The translations under genes and the position numbers were made by a program. This document shows positions 9,584 to 19,113 of a stretch of DNA of 64,000 nt, one piece after another; within the stretch, counting starts at the first letter, position 1, and each line of letters opens with the position of its first letter. The stretch comes from Sphingomonas panacisoli (GTDB lineage: Bacteria > Pseudomonadota > Alphaproteobacteria > Sphingomonadales > Sphingomonadaceae), in assembly GCF_007859635.1 (NCBI RefSeq), contig NZ_CP042306.1:2604001-2668000 (forward strand), given 5' to 3'. The notes below the pieces were generated by a model that saw only the letters and a program-made list of their open reading frames with translations, did no database searches and was not told the origin of the DNA.

Positions 9584-9599
9584 TGGCACGCATCGTGCT
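9584..9599 (+). promoter_or_regulatory. Putative rightward sigma-54 promoter of the export operon
   Basis: TGGCACGCATCGTGCT matches the sigma-54 consensus TGGCACG-N4-TTGCW except for one base in the -12 element, with GG and GC 12 bp apart. Transcription would begin near 9610. It points toward the HlyD/ABC/FtsX operon and is divergent from a sigma-54-dependent activator gene, which makes the assignment persuasive. Confidence 0.65.
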
Positions 9600-9637
9600 G
9601 AAGAGGTCGGGCAAACCACATGGGAGGATGCAAACCG

Positions 9638-9853
9638 ATGGACGACACGCAGCCCAAGCACAGATTGCTCTGGGCACTCGCGATTCTCGGCGCGAGTGGG
9701 CTGTGGGCCGTCCAACCGGCGTCGCATTGGAGCGCGGCGATCCAGATTTCCTCGGTCAGGATCGCCTTCTCGTTCCAGCGCGATACTGTCCGTTTCCGGA
9801 CATTCGTGTCCGGAAACGGACACTCTTTAGCCACGGGGAGTGACGACAAGTGA
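9638..9853 (+). CDS. Possible 71-aa leader/membrane peptide upstream of the export operon
   Basis: A short frame beginning at the ATG at 9638, with GGGAGG 10 bp upstream and about 28 bases after the predicted transcription start. The N-terminal part (HRLLWALAILGASGLWAV) is one hydrophobic helix. Its stop overlaps the GTG start of the HlyD gene (GTGA), as for coupled genes. Against it, two palindromic regulator sites lie inside its 3' half and the C-terminal residues look unselected. It may be a real small protein, a leader peptide, or chance. Confidence 0.35.
   Translation: MDDTQPKHRLLWALAILGASGLWAVQPASHWSAAIQISSVRIAFSFQRDTVRFRTFVSGNGHSLATGSDDK
9787..9822. promoter_or_regulatory. Tandem activator sites 2 and 3 (TGTCCG-N4-CGGACA)
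   Basis: Two 16-bp palindromes, TGTCCGTTTCCGGACA at 9787-9802 and TGTCCGGAAACGGACA at 9807-9822, are spaced 20 bp centre to centre (about two helical turns), so two dimers would sit on one DNA face. They lie about 235-270 bp upstream of the leftward promoter and downstream of the rightward one. The expected ligand is the Fis-type domain of the adjacent regulator. Confidence 0.7.
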
Positions 9854-11175
9854 GCATCTCTCCGTTGAAGCGGGCGCTATCAGGCGGCGGCGAAGGCGCG
9901 GTCAGCGGCAGCGGGATGGACCGCGTTGTCGAACGTCGCGGTCTGTCGCGCACCATGAAGCTGGCGATCGGCGGCGGCGCCGTGCTGCTGGCGGCTTTGC
10001 TGTTCTGGTGGTTCGCGCCGCGCGCCGGGTCGCAGACCGTGACGATGGACCGGCTGACGATTTCCGAGGTCAAGACCGGCACGTTCGAGGATTTCATTCC
10101 CTTGCGCGCGCGGGTCACGCCGCTGCTGACCGTCTTCATCGATTCGATCGAGGGCGGGCGCGTCGACAAGATCCTGGTCGAGGACGGCGCCGATGTCGTC
10201 GCGGGTCAGCCGATCGCGATGCTGTCGAACGCCGAGCTCCAGCTATCCACCCTCGCCCGCCAGACCGAAGTCGAGCAACAGATCAACAACATGCGCAGCC
10301 AGGAACTCGCGCTGTCGCAGACCAGGCTGTCCAACGAGCGCGCGATCCTCGACGCCGACCTAGCGCTCACCACCGCGCGTCGCCAGTTCGAACGCGAACA
10401 GCCGCTGGCCGCCAAGGGCTTCGTGTCGGGCAAGCAGTTCAACGATACGCGCGACAATTATCTCTATCAGCAACGCCGCCTCGCGACGCTCAAGCGCAGC
10501 CAGGCGAGCGACGAACGGCTGCAATCGAGCCAGCTCGACCAGCAACGGGAATCGATGAAGTCGATGAGCGCCGGGCTCGGCATCGCGCGCACCAACCTGG
10601 ACGCGCTCAACCTGCGTGCGCCGGTTGCGGGCAAGCTGTCGGGCTTCTCGATTCAGATCGGCCAGTCGCTCCAGCGCGGTGAACGGATCGGGCAGATCGA
10701 CAGCCCCGGCAAGAACAAGCTGCAGGCCGGGGTCGACGAATTCTATCTCGGCCGCGTCCAGATCAACCAGACCGCGACGGTCGACTGGAACGGCAAGACC
10801 TATCGCGCGCGGATCACCAAAATCTATCCGCAGGTGCAGAACAACCAGTTCCAGGTCGACCTGCAATTCACCGGCGCCGAACCGACCGGGCTGCAGCGCG
10901 GCCAGACGCTGCAGGCGAAGCTGTCGCTCGGCGATCCCGCGCCGGCCCGACTGATCCCGGCGGGCGCGTTCTACAACGATACCGGCGGCAACTGGATCTT
11001 CGTCGTCGCGCCGGGCGGTGGCAGCGCGGTCAAGCGCCAGGTCCGGCTCGGCCGCCGCAACCCCGATTATGTCGAAGTGCTCGATGGGCTCGACCCCGGC
11101 GAGCGTGTCATCACCAGCCCCTATACCGGTTTCGCCGACAAGGATCGGCTCGACCTGTCCACCGCGAAGGAGTGA
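9850..11175 (+). CDS. HlyD/MacA-like periplasmic adaptor subunit
   Basis: A 441-aa membrane-fusion protein that links the inner-membrane ABC permeases to an outer-membrane channel. A signal-anchor helix (GGGAVLLAALLFWWFAP) lies near residues 40-56, followed by a lipoyl-like half (DKILVEDGADVVAGQPIAML), a long coiled-coil hairpin rich in Gln/Arg, the second lipoyl half (LRAPVAGKLSGF) and beta-barrel domains. The GTG at 9850 is preceded by GGGGAG with good spacing; an internal ATG at 9916 is an alternative. The ATPase gene follows at once, so this is the first firm gene of the export operon. Confidence 0.88.
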   Translation: MSISPLKRALSGGGEGAVSGSGMDRVVERRGLSRTMKLAIGGGAVLLAALLFWWFAPRAGSQTVTMDRLTISEVKTGTFEDFIPLRARVTPLLTVFIDSIEGGRVDKILVEDGADVVAGQPIAMLSNAELQLSTLARQTEVEQQINNMRSQELALSQTRLSNERAILDADLALTTARRQFEREQPLAAKGFVSGKQFNDTRDNYLYQQRRLATLKRSQASDERLQSSQLDQQRESMKSMSAGLGIARTNLDALNLRAPVAGKLSGFSIQIGQSLQRGERIGQIDSPGKNKLQAGVDEFYLGRVQINQTATVDWNGKTYRARITKIYPQVQNNQFQVDLQFTGAEPTGLQRGQTLQAKLSLGDPAPARLIPAGAFYNDTGGNWIFVVAPGGGSAVKRQVRLGRRNPDYVEVLDGLDPGERVITSPYTGFADKDRLDLSTAKE

Positions 11176-11180
11176 ATTTA

Positions 11181-11861
11181 ATGCTCAACATGCGCGCCCT
11201 CTCGCAAGTCTACCGCACCGACACGATCGAAACGACCGCGCTGGACGCCATCGACCTCGACATCGAGGCCGGCGAGTTCGTTGCGATCATGGGACCGTCG
11301 GGCTGCGGCAAATCGACCCTGCTCAACCTGATGGGCATGCTCGATAGCCCGTCGAGCGGGTCGTACGTGTTCAACGGCCAGGAAGTCGCCGGGCTGAGCG
11401 AAGCGAAGCTGGCCGAGGTGCGCAAGGCGAATATCGGCTTCATCTTCCAGAGCTTCAATCTGGTCGACGAATTGTCGGTGCGCGAGAATATCGAACTTGC
11501 CTTGCTCTACCATAACGTCCCCGCCGCCGAGCGCCGCCAACGGACCGACGCGGTAATGGATCGCGTCGGTATCGGCCATCGCGGCAAGCACCGACCGAGC
11601 CAGCTGTCGGGCGGCCAGCAACAGCGCGTCGCCGTCGCCCGCGCGCTCGTCGCTGAACCCAAATTGATCCTGGCCGACGAACCGACGGGCAACCTCGACA
11701 CCAATCACGGCGAGGAGGTCATGAAGATGCTGCAAAAGCTCAATGCCGAAGGCTCGACGATCGTAATGGTCACGCACTCCCCCGCCCACGCCGACTATGC
11801 CAGCCGCACCGTCAACATGCTCGACGGCCGCATCCTGCAACAACACCGCCGCGCGGCCTGA
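11181..11861 (+). CDS. ABC transporter ATP-binding protein (MacB/LolD type)
   Basis: A 226-aa ATPase. Walker A is GPSGCGKST, the Q-loop is FIFQSFNLV, the signature is [15 protein letters not shown], and Walker B is [12 protein letters not shown]; a switch His lies in MVTHSPAHA. The ATG at 11181 has AAGGAG 8 bp upstream, so it is preferred over a GTG at 11172 that overlaps the previous stop. This class powers FtsX/MacB-type permeases that push substrates or lipoproteins from the periplasmic side rather than through the membrane. The two permeases lie directly downstream. Confidence 0.93.
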   Translation: MLNMRALSQVYRTDTIETTALDAIDLDIEAGEFVAIMGPSGCGKSTLLNLMGMLDSPSSGSYVFNGQEVAGLSEAKLAEVRKANIGFIFQSFNLVDELSVRENIELALLYHNVPAAERRQRTDAVMDRVGIGHRGKHRPSQLSGGQQQRVAVARALVAEPKLILADEPTGNLDTNHGEEVMKMLQKLNAEGSTIVMVTHSPAHADYASRTVNMLDGRILQQHRRAA

Positions 11862-11894
11862 GCTGGAGACGGATATACAGGGGAGCACGAAAGG

Positions 11895-14405
11895 ATGTGG
11901 CGGAACTATCTGACGGTCGGGCTGCGGTCGCTGGCGAAGAACAAGACCTATGCGTTCATCAACATCGTCGGGCTCACGATCGGACTGACCGCGTGCCTGT
12001 TGATACTACTCTATGTCCGCTACGAGCAAAGCTACGATCGCTGGCTGCCCGACGCCGACCGCACCTTCCAACTGCAGAATTACATTCTGTCGACCAGCAA
12101 AGGCGGCGAGCAGAAATTCCTGCAGCTGAGCCCGATCGTCGCGGGCCGGACGCTGGCCAAGGACTTCCCGCAGGTCGAAAAGGTCGCTTGGGTCCGCGCC
12201 TTCTCGCCTATCGTGATCCAGAACGGCCGCGCGATCGAGGTCAACGACCTCCAGATGACTGACAGCAATCTGTTCGAAGTGCTCGACTTGCCATTGGTGC
12301 GCGGTACTACGGCAAAGGCGCTGCCGGATTCCCATTCGCTATCGGTTAGCGAGAGCGAGGCCAAGCGCCGGTTCGGCGATTCCGATCCAATCGGCAAGAC
12401 ACTGACGATCGTCGATAATACCGGTGATGTGGACTATCGCATCACTTCCGTCTTCAAAGACATTCCCAAGAACAGCAGCTTCTCCGCGAACATGATCGCG
12501 CGGTTCGACCTCGACACGCAATTCGCCGATCGCCAACGGCAGCTGACGCGGTGGACGAGCACCGAGGGGTGGAATTTCGTCAAGTTGAAGAGCGCAGCCG
12601 ACGCCGCGTTGATCAACGCCCAACTGCCGGCCTGGAAAAAGCGAAACATTCCAGACGACGTCATCAACGGACAGAAACAGAATCCGGGCGACGGCGAAGA
12701 TTTTGCGCTGGTGAACATCAGCAACGTCCATCTCGGCAAAGCCCAGATGTTCGGAATGACGCCCGGCAACGACGCACGTACGGTAACGACCTTTGCGGTG
12801 ATTGCCGCCCTCGTGCTCGGCATGGCAGCGATCAACTTCACCAATCTTGCGACTGCCCGCGCCTCGCAGCGCGCGCGCGAAGTGGCGCTGCGCAAGGTGC
12901 TGGGTGCGACGCGGCGACAGCTGATCACGCAGTTTCTGGCTGAATCGACGCTCCTCGTACTAATAGCGATGCTGGTCGCGCTCGCCATGGCCGAACTGCT
13001 GCTCCCCGCTTTCAACTCGTTCCTCGATGCCAGTATCGCGCTGCGCTATCTCGGGGCGGAGAGTGTGTTGATCCCTGCCGCCCTGTTGGTCTTGGCGGTC
13101 GGCGCAGCGGGCGGGTTCTATCCGGCGCTCTATCTTTCCCGCTTCCAGCCGGCGAAAATCCTCAAAGCGAACAAGTCGTCCGCAGACGCTGCGGGTTCCG
13201 GCCGACTGCGCAACCTGTTGGTGCTCGTGCAATTCGCCGTATCGATCGGGCTGATCGCTTGCACTGCCATCATCTATGGTCAGACGTTGTTCGCGCGCAC
13301 GCTCGACGCCGGATATCAACGCGACCGGCTTCTCCAGGTCGGCAACGTCGGCTTCCGCGGCGTATCGACCGCCCAGTCGCAGGCCTTGGTTGAGCGTATC
13401 CGGCGGGTTCCGGGCGTGCAGGCTGCGGGCCGCACGCAAATCGGCATCGCATCGTCCATCAGTTCGATCTCGGATTATTTCCTGCCGGGCAGCCCCACCT
13501 CCGTGCCGCTCGGCACCTACGGCGTCGAGCCCGGGTTTCTTGAAGCGATGGGTATCAAGCTATTGGCGGGTCGCTATTTTTCGGAGATGCAAGGCAAGGA
13601 CGACGCCACGACCCCCGTGCCGGTCGATCTGGATGCAGAACGCGCGCTGGCTGCGCGCGGGATCAACGTCATTGTCACCCAATCCGCCGCGCAACGCCTG
13701 GGTTTTCGGACACCGGAAGACGCGATCGGCAAGGAGATGCGTGGCGACTTGAGCGTTCCCGAAGCCGGGCTGGTGCCGGCAACGATCGTCGGAGTGGTCA
13801 GCGACGCGCGATACCGTTCGCTCCGCGAGCCGGTGCAGCCCATCGTCTATATCATGCAGAGAGTCGGGTTCGCACAGGTCGCGGTCCGTTATGCCGGTAC
13901 CACACCAACCGACATCCGCCAGCGGATCGAGGGCGTGTGGAAACAGCTTATTCCGCTCGTGCCGTTCAAAGCCGAGTTCGCCGACGATATCGTTCAACGC
14001 CAGTATCAACAGGAAAGCGCACGCGGGATACTGTTCGCGGGCTTTTCGCTGCTCGCGGTGGTGATCGGTTGCATGGGGTTGTTCGGACTCGCCGTGTTCA
14101 CGGCCGAACGGCTGACCAAGGAAATCGGAATCCGCAAGGTGCTCGGGGCGCGGACGCAAGATATTGTCCGTCTACTCGTCTGGCAGTTCAGCCGACCGGT
14201 CTTGCTCGCCAACATCATCGCGTGGCCCGTTGCATGGTGGCTGATGCGCGATTGGCTCAACGGTTTCGACACGCGCATCCCGCTGACGCCGGTCCCCTTC
14301 TTGATCGCCGGGATCATCGCGCTCGCCGTCGCGCTGAGCACGATCGCCTCGCACGCGTTCCGCGTCGCTCGCCTCAATCCCATCCACGCCCTCCGTTACG
14401 AATAG
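11895..14405 (+). CDS. FtsX/MacB-type ABC permease, copy 1
   Basis: An 836-aa permease with two MacB-like periplasmic core regions and two FtsX-like membrane modules (eight helices expected). It opens with MWRNYLTVGLRSLAKNKTYA and a first helix (INIVGLTIGLTACLLILLYV). The characteristic FtsX stretch REVALRKVLGATRRQLI occurs mid-protein and its echo, KEIGIRKVLGARTQDIV, near the C-terminus. The end, RLNPIHALRYE, is typical of the family. A closely similar paralogue follows 9 bp downstream, so the two may form a heterodimer around the single ATPase. The substrate is unknown. Confidence 0.9.
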   Translation: MWRNYLTVGLRSLAKNKTYAFINIVGLTIGLTACLLILLYVRYEQSYDRWLPDADRTFQLQNYILSTSKGGEQKFLQLSPIVAGRTLAKDFPQVEKVAWVRAFSPIVIQNGRAIEVNDLQMTDSNLFEVLDLPLVRGTTAKALPDSHSLSVSESEAKRRFGDSDPIGKTLTIVDNTGDVDYRITSVFKDIPKNSSFSANMIARFDLDTQFADRQRQLTRWTSTEGWNFVKLKSAADAALINAQLPAWKKRNIPDDVINGQKQNPGDGEDFALVNISNVHLGKAQMFGMTPGNDARTVTTFAVIAALVLGMAAINFTNLATARASQRAREVALRKVLGATRRQLITQFLAESTLLVLIAMLVALAMAELLLPAFNSFLDASIALRYLGAESVLIPAALLVLAVGAAGGFYPALYLSRFQPAKILKANKSSADAAGSGRLRNLLVLVQFAVSIGLIACTAIIYGQTLFARTLDAGYQRDRLLQVGNVGFRGVSTAQSQALVERIRRVPGVQAAGRTQIGIASSISSISDYFLPGSPTSVPLGTYGVEPGFLEAMGIKLLAGRYFSEMQGKDDATTPVPVDLDAERALAARGINVIVTQSAAQRLGFRTPEDAIGKEMRGDLSVPEAGLVPATIVGVVSDARYRSLREPVQPIVYIMQRVGFAQVAVRYAGTTPTDIRQRIEGVWKQLIPLVPFKAEFADDIVQRQYQQESARGILFAGFSLLAVVIGCMGLFGLAVFTAERLTKEIGIRKVLGARTQDIVRLLVWQFSRPVLLANIIAWPVAWWLMRDWLNGFDTRIPLTPVPFLIAGIIALAVALSTIASHAFRVARLNPIHALRYE

Positions 14406-14414
14406 GACCCTCCG

Positions 14415-16913
14415 ATGTGGCGCAACTACCTGATCGTCGGCATTCGCGCGTTGCTGAAGAGCCGCGCCTACGCCTTCATCAATATCGTCGGACTGGCGAT
14501 CGGCCTGGCCGCATGCCTGATCATCCTGACGTTCGTCCGGTACGAGTTCGGCTACGACGCCTGGCTGCCGAATGCGGAAAACACCTATCAGTTTCAGACG
14601 ATTTATCTGCCGTCGCCGACCGGGGGTCGTGGCGGCACGTCGCAAACGACCGCCTATGTCGCCGAAGCGGCGATCAAAAAGGATTTCCCGCAAATCGAAC
14701 GCGCCGTCTGGGTATCGTCGCAAGCGACGACGATTCTCAAGAACGGCCAGCCGGCCACCGTCAAGAAACCCTATGTGACCGATGGCGCGCTGTTCGACGT
14801 GCTGCGTGTACCGTTCGTTCGCGGCAACCCCACGACCGCGCTGGATGATCCGCATTCGCTGGTCTTGAGCGAGACCGAAGCGCGGGATCAGTTCGGCGAT
14901 GTCGACCCGATCGGCAGAACGCTGACGATCGTCGATGGCGGCACGACCACAGACTATCGCGTGACGGGCGTGTTCAAGGATCTGCCCAAGAACAGCACGC
15001 TCGACATGACGATGGTCGTCCGGATCGATCCGGGACTGTATTTTCAGAAGTCTCCCCAAGCGATCACGTCCTGGCACTGGCAGAACGGATCGGTCTATGC
15101 CCGCGTCAAGCCCGGCACCGATATTGCAGCGATGGAAGCGCAACTTCCGGCTTGGGAAAAGCGCAACGTGCCGGACGACGCCGGCAGCACGCCGAAGTCT
15201 AATCCCGGAGATTTTGAAAACTGGCATTTCGCCAACATCCGCGACCTCCATCTCAGCAAGTCGTTCGGCCAGGGGCGCGCCAACGGCGATCGCCAATCGA
15301 TCATCACCTTCGGGGTCGTCGCGCTGCTGATCCTGGCCATGGCGTGCATGAACTTCACCAACCTCGCCACCGCGCGAGCGTCCCAGCGTGCGCGCGAAGT
15401 CGCCCTTCGCAAGGTGTTGGGCGCGACCCGCGGGCAATTGGTCGGTCAGTTCCTGGGTGAATCGATGATGGTCGCCGCCATCGCGATGCTAATCGCGCTC
15501 GGGCTGGCCGAACTTGGCATCCACCCGCTCAACGCCTTCCTCGATGCCGATATGAGCTTCCGGTATTTGGGTGCTCATGGCGTCCTGTTGCCGGTGATCC
15601 TGCTCACGCTGCTCGTCGGGCTGGCCGGGGGGCTCTATCCCGCATTCTTCCTCTCGCGGTTCGAACCGGCGCGTATCCTCAAGGCCAACAAATCGGCCGC
15701 CGATGCCGAAGGCAACGGGCGGTTGCGTAGCCTGTTGGTGATCACCCAATTCGCGGTATCGATCGGTCTGATCGCCTGTACCGCCGTGGTGTACGGCCAG
15801 ACCGTTTATGCCCGCAACGTCGACGCCGGGTTCAAGCGCGACGGGTTGCTGCAGCTGAACGGCATATCGCGCCCACAGGTCGATTCCGTCGCACCCACGC
15901 TGCTGCAGGAATTGCGCAAGCAGCCCGGCATCGCCGATGCCGCGCGGGTTTCGCTGGGCATCGCGACGGGCAATAATACCGATGGCGACGTCAATGTACC
16001 GGGCCAAAAACCGGTCGACCTCGGCATCTACGGCGTCGATACGCATGCGTTCGATACGTTGGGTATGAAGCTGCTCGCCGGACGGAATTTCTCCGAATCC
16101 ATCGGGCTCGACAACTCGACGTTGCCGAACCCGCCCGACCTCACGGCGGAAAATGCGTTTGTCGCACGCGGCACGAATGTGATCCTGTCGGAACAGGCCG
16201 CCCAACGCCTCGGCTTCGCCACGCCGCAGGCGGCGATCGGCAAACAAGTCCAGTTGTCGTTCACGTCTTTGAACACCGGCCTGACCACCGCGACCGTCGT
16301 CGGGGTGGTGTCCGACGTACGGTATCGCACCATCCGTCAACCGATCCAGCCGATCCTCTATTACTACCAGACGGATGGCTTCAATCAGATGATGGTGCGC
16401 TTCTCCGGCGATCCCGTTGCGGCGCGCGCCACGGTCGAACGCGTATGGAAACGGTCGATCGCCGACTTGCCGTTGAACGCGCGGTTCGTCGCGGACATTA
16501 CCCACGACCTGTACAACGCCGACGAAAAACGCGCGCAACTGTTCGGCATGTTCGCCCTGCTTGCCGTGTTAATCGGCTGCCTCGGGCTGTTCGGGCTCGC
16601 CGCCTTTACGGCGGAACGGCGGACCAAGGAGATCGGCATCCGCAAGGTGCTGGGCGCGCGGACCCGCGACATTCTCCAGCTTCTCGTCTGGCAATTCTCC
16701 AAGCCCGTGCTGATCGCCAATGTGATCGCTTGGCCGGTAGCGTGGTGGATGATGCGGGAATGGCTCAACACCTTCGATATCCGGATGTCGCTCGGGCTGA
16801 CGCCGTTCCTGATGGCCGGTGGGCTGGCGTTACTGGTCGCGATCGTCACCATCGCGAGCCATGCCTGGCGCGTCGCGCAGCAGAGCCCGGTCAAGGCGCT
16901 GCGCTACGAGTGA
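14415..16913 (+). CDS. FtsX/MacB-type ABC permease, copy 2
   Basis: An 832-aa paralogue of the preceding permease, with the same start (MWRNYLIVGIRALLKSRAYA), the same paired repeats (REVALRKVLGATRGQLV and KEIGIRKVLGARTRDIL) and the same end (VKALRYE). Divergence is strongest in the periplasmic parts, as expected if the two halves of a heterodimer contact different surfaces. It is the last gene of the sigma-54-linked export operon and stops 3 bp from the convergent acylase gene. An outer-membrane channel is not encoded nearby. Confidence 0.9.
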   Translation: MWRNYLIVGIRALLKSRAYAFINIVGLAIGLAACLIILTFVRYEFGYDAWLPNAENTYQFQTIYLPSPTGGRGGTSQTTAYVAEAAIKKDFPQIERAVWVSSQATTILKNGQPATVKKPYVTDGALFDVLRVPFVRGNPTTALDDPHSLVLSETEARDQFGDVDPIGRTLTIVDGGTTTDYRVTGVFKDLPKNSTLDMTMVVRIDPGLYFQKSPQAITSWHWQNGSVYARVKPGTDIAAMEAQLPAWEKRNVPDDAGSTPKSNPGDFENWHFANIRDLHLSKSFGQGRANGDRQSIITFGVVALLILAMACMNFTNLATARASQRAREVALRKVLGATRGQLVGQFLGESMMVAAIAMLIALGLAELGIHPLNAFLDADMSFRYLGAHGVLLPVILLTLLVGLAGGLYPAFFLSRFEPARILKANKSAADAEGNGRLRSLLVITQFAVSIGLIACTAVVYGQTVYARNVDAGFKRDGLLQLNGISRPQVDSVAPTLLQELRKQPGIADAARVSLGIATGNNTDGDVNVPGQKPVDLGIYGVDTHAFDTLGMKLLAGRNFSESIGLDNSTLPNPPDLTAENAFVARGTNVILSEQAAQRLGFATPQAAIGKQVQLSFTSLNTGLTTATVVGVVSDVRYRTIRQPIQPILYYYQTDGFNQMMVRFSGDPVAARATVERVWKRSIADLPLNARFVADITHDLYNADEKRAQLFGMFALLAVLIGCLGLFGLAAFTAERRTKEIGIRKVLGARTRDILQLLVWQFSKPVLIANVIAWPVAWWMMREWLNTFDIRMSLGLTPFLMAGGLALLVAIVTIASHAWRVAQQSPVKALRYE

Positions 16914-16916
16914 GGC

Positions 16917-19079
16917 CTATTCCCCCGGCCGGTATCGCCGCTCGATATGACCAGCGAGCTGGTCGGGGTAGAAATAGACCGGGCGTAGGTTGCCCGTCGC
17001 ATACCGCTGCGCCTGATCGGTGAAGTGCGGCGAGCGCGGATCGCCGCTTTCGCCGCCCGCCGTCACCGCGATCGCGCGGACGCGGGGACCGAACTCGACC
17101 AACGCGACGAAGCTGTTGCCGCCGCTCCCGTACCAGCGACGCGTGCCGGGGTACGGCTTCGCGCCGAACGAGGCGAGGCTGCCCCAGATCGCCGACGTGA
17201 ACGGGACGGCGATACTCGGCGCCGTATCGTCGAAGCGCGGATTGTAGATCGCGTCGTCCAGCCGCTGGAACCGGTTGATCTCGCCCCACGGCACGCGCCA
17301 GCCGCCAAACTCGCGCGTCAATCGCGCGATCGCGATGTCGAGCGCGGCGATCAATTCGCGCGGCGCCGCCTTTTGGAGATGCTGCCAGATCGGCAAGCCC
17401 GCCTCCTCGTAATTCGCCGCCGGCATGTGCAGCAGCGCATCCCCCCAGAACGCAGCGAGCGACGTTTCGGTCGAGGTGGCGCTCCAGCGACAGTCCCAGC
17501 CGCGCAACGCCGACACAGGGTCGGCCAGACGCGCGCGTACCGGATCGTTCGCGGGAAGCGCGTCGAACGCGGCGGTAAGGCGGGGAATCAGAACGGCGAA
17601 CGCAGGCAGATGCGGGTCGTACGCAGCGGCGCGCAGCGTCTCGAGCGTCCAGCCCGTGCTGCCGGTCAGCAACGCGTCGGCATGCGTCCCGCGAAAGTTG
17701 GGGCCGACCTGGTCCATATATCTGGGATAGTCCGCGGCCTTCGGACTGTCCGCCCCCGCCGCCTGCCACGGCCAGTCGTTTGTGTTGCGCGCCCAGCCCG
17801 TGTTCGGGTTGAGGACGCTGGGCAGGCTCGCCAGCGTATGCAGCCCCTTCCAGTCGGTGTCGGGGTCCGCGCCATCGACCGGCTTGGTATAGTCGAACCG
17901 CCCGTCGCGCACCGGCATGAATTGCGGCATCAGGAACGCAATCTCGCCCTTGCTGTCCGCGAACAGGGTGTCGTTCGACGAATTGGCCTTACGCTCGGCC
18001 ACTGCGAGATAGCTGGCGAGATCGGTCGCCTTGGTGCGCAAGAAGCTCTGCTCGAGCGCAGGTATGGGCTTCCACATCAGCGAAACGGCGATCCATTTCC
18101 CGCCGCGCTCTGCAACGATCGGCCCATGTTTCGTCCGATAGGTGACGAAGGTACGCGTACCCCAACCGCCATTGGCCGTGCGAAACCGCAAGGTGATCTT
18201 GCCATCCATGAGCGGCACGCCGAGGCTGGCGATCAGGCGATCGCCTTTCGACACCGTCTCCGCAAACTCATCGACATTGTCGACCGTGGATGACGTGTGC
18301 ATCCACCCCGCCTTCGCATTGAACCCCTGATAGACGAAGAACTGCCCCCACGTGCTCGCCCCATAAGCGTTGAGCCCCTCCCTGCTCGTCACTTGTGCTT
18401 CGGACCGGAAGTAGAAGCTGGTGTGCGGGTTGATCAGGAGCAGCGCGTGGCCGTCCTTGGTCAGTTTCGGCGCTATCGCGATACCGTTAGAGCCGGTCGG
18501 TTCGCGCGGCCCCACTTCCATTGCGGTTCTCGGCGTCGGCTTGCCGTAGAATGTCTTGAGTTCGCTCAACGAAATCCGCTCGATATCGCCGCCGATACTG
18601 CCTTCGGTGAAGCTCAGCGCCATCCACGGTTCGAACCTGGTCAGCACCTTCGGCTTGGTCGCCGGATGCGTCGCCAGATAGAAATTGAGGCCGTCCGCCC
18701 ACGCATTCATCAGCTTCCTCAGCCACGCGGGGCTCGCCGCATATTGCTTCTGCAGTTCGACAGGGTCGACGAACAACCGTTGGCGCAGATCAGCCCACAC
18801 CGCATCTTCGTCCGCGCCCGGCGCCTCCGCCGTCCGACCGAGCGCCGTCAGATAATTCGCCTCGATCCGCGAAAAGTCGTCCTCGGCCTGCGCATAGATC
18901 ATCCCGAACACCGCGTCGGCGTCGGTCTTGCCGTTGATGTGTGCGATGCCCCAATCGTCGCGCGTAATCGTGACGTTCGCCGCTTGCGCGCGCCAGCGCG
19001 TCATGTCGGGATCGGATGGCGACGGTGCGGTGGCGAGCAGCGCGAGGGCTAGGATCGGCAAGCGGGCGAGGCTAATCAT
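16917..19079 (-). CDS. Penicillin acylase family protein (AHL/amide acylase-like)
   Basis: A 720-aa Ntn-hydrolase precursor. The start at 19079 begins a signal peptide (MISLARLPILALALLATA); the frame extends upstream without support. The autocatalytic nucleophile is probably the Ser in EPTGSNGIAIAP (about residue 215). The downstream LLLINPHTSFYF and the Asn/Arg-rich beta-subunit features fit the family, which matures into alpha and beta chains in the periplasm. Members hydrolyse penicillins, cyclic lipopeptides or N-acyl-homoserine lactones; the sequence alone does not decide which. The gene starts 34 bp from a divergent amidohydrolase gene. Confidence 0.88.
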   Translation of the reverse strand: MISLARLPILALALLATAPSPSDPDMTRWRAQAANVTITRDDWGIAHINGKTDADAVFGMIYAQAEDDFSRIEANYLTALGRTAEAPGADEDAVWADLRQRLFVDPVELQKQYAASPAWLRKLMNAWADGLNFYLATHPATKPKVLTRFEPWMALSFTEGSIGGDIERISLSELKTFYGKPTPRTAMEVGPREPTGSNGIAIAPKLTKDGHALLLINPHTSFYFRSEAQVTSREGLNAYGASTWGQFFVYQGFNAKAGWMHTSSTVDNVDEFAETVSKGDRLIASLGVPLMDGKITLRFRTANGGWGTRTFVTYRTKHGPIVAERGGKWIAVSLMWKPIPALEQSFLRTKATDLASYLAVAERKANSSNDTLFADSKGEIAFLMPQFMPVRDGRFDYTKPVDGADPDTDWKGLHTLASLPSVLNPNTGWARNTNDWPWQAAGADSPKAADYPRYMDQVGPNFRGTHADALLTGSTGWTLETLRAAAYDPHLPAFAVLIPRLTAAFDALPANDPVRARLADPVSALRGWDCRWSATSTETSLAAFWGDALLHMPAANYEEAGLPIWQHLQKAAPRELIAALDIAIARLTREFGGWRVPWGEINRFQRLDDAIYNPRFDDTAPSIAVPFTSAIWGSLASFGAKPYPGTRRWYGSGGNSFVALVEFGPRVRAIAVTAGGESGDPRSPHFTDQAQRYATGNLRPVYFYPDQLAGHIERRYRPGE

Positions 19080-19113
19080 CGCACGAGCGTAATACGATGC
19101 AGGGGAGATGACC

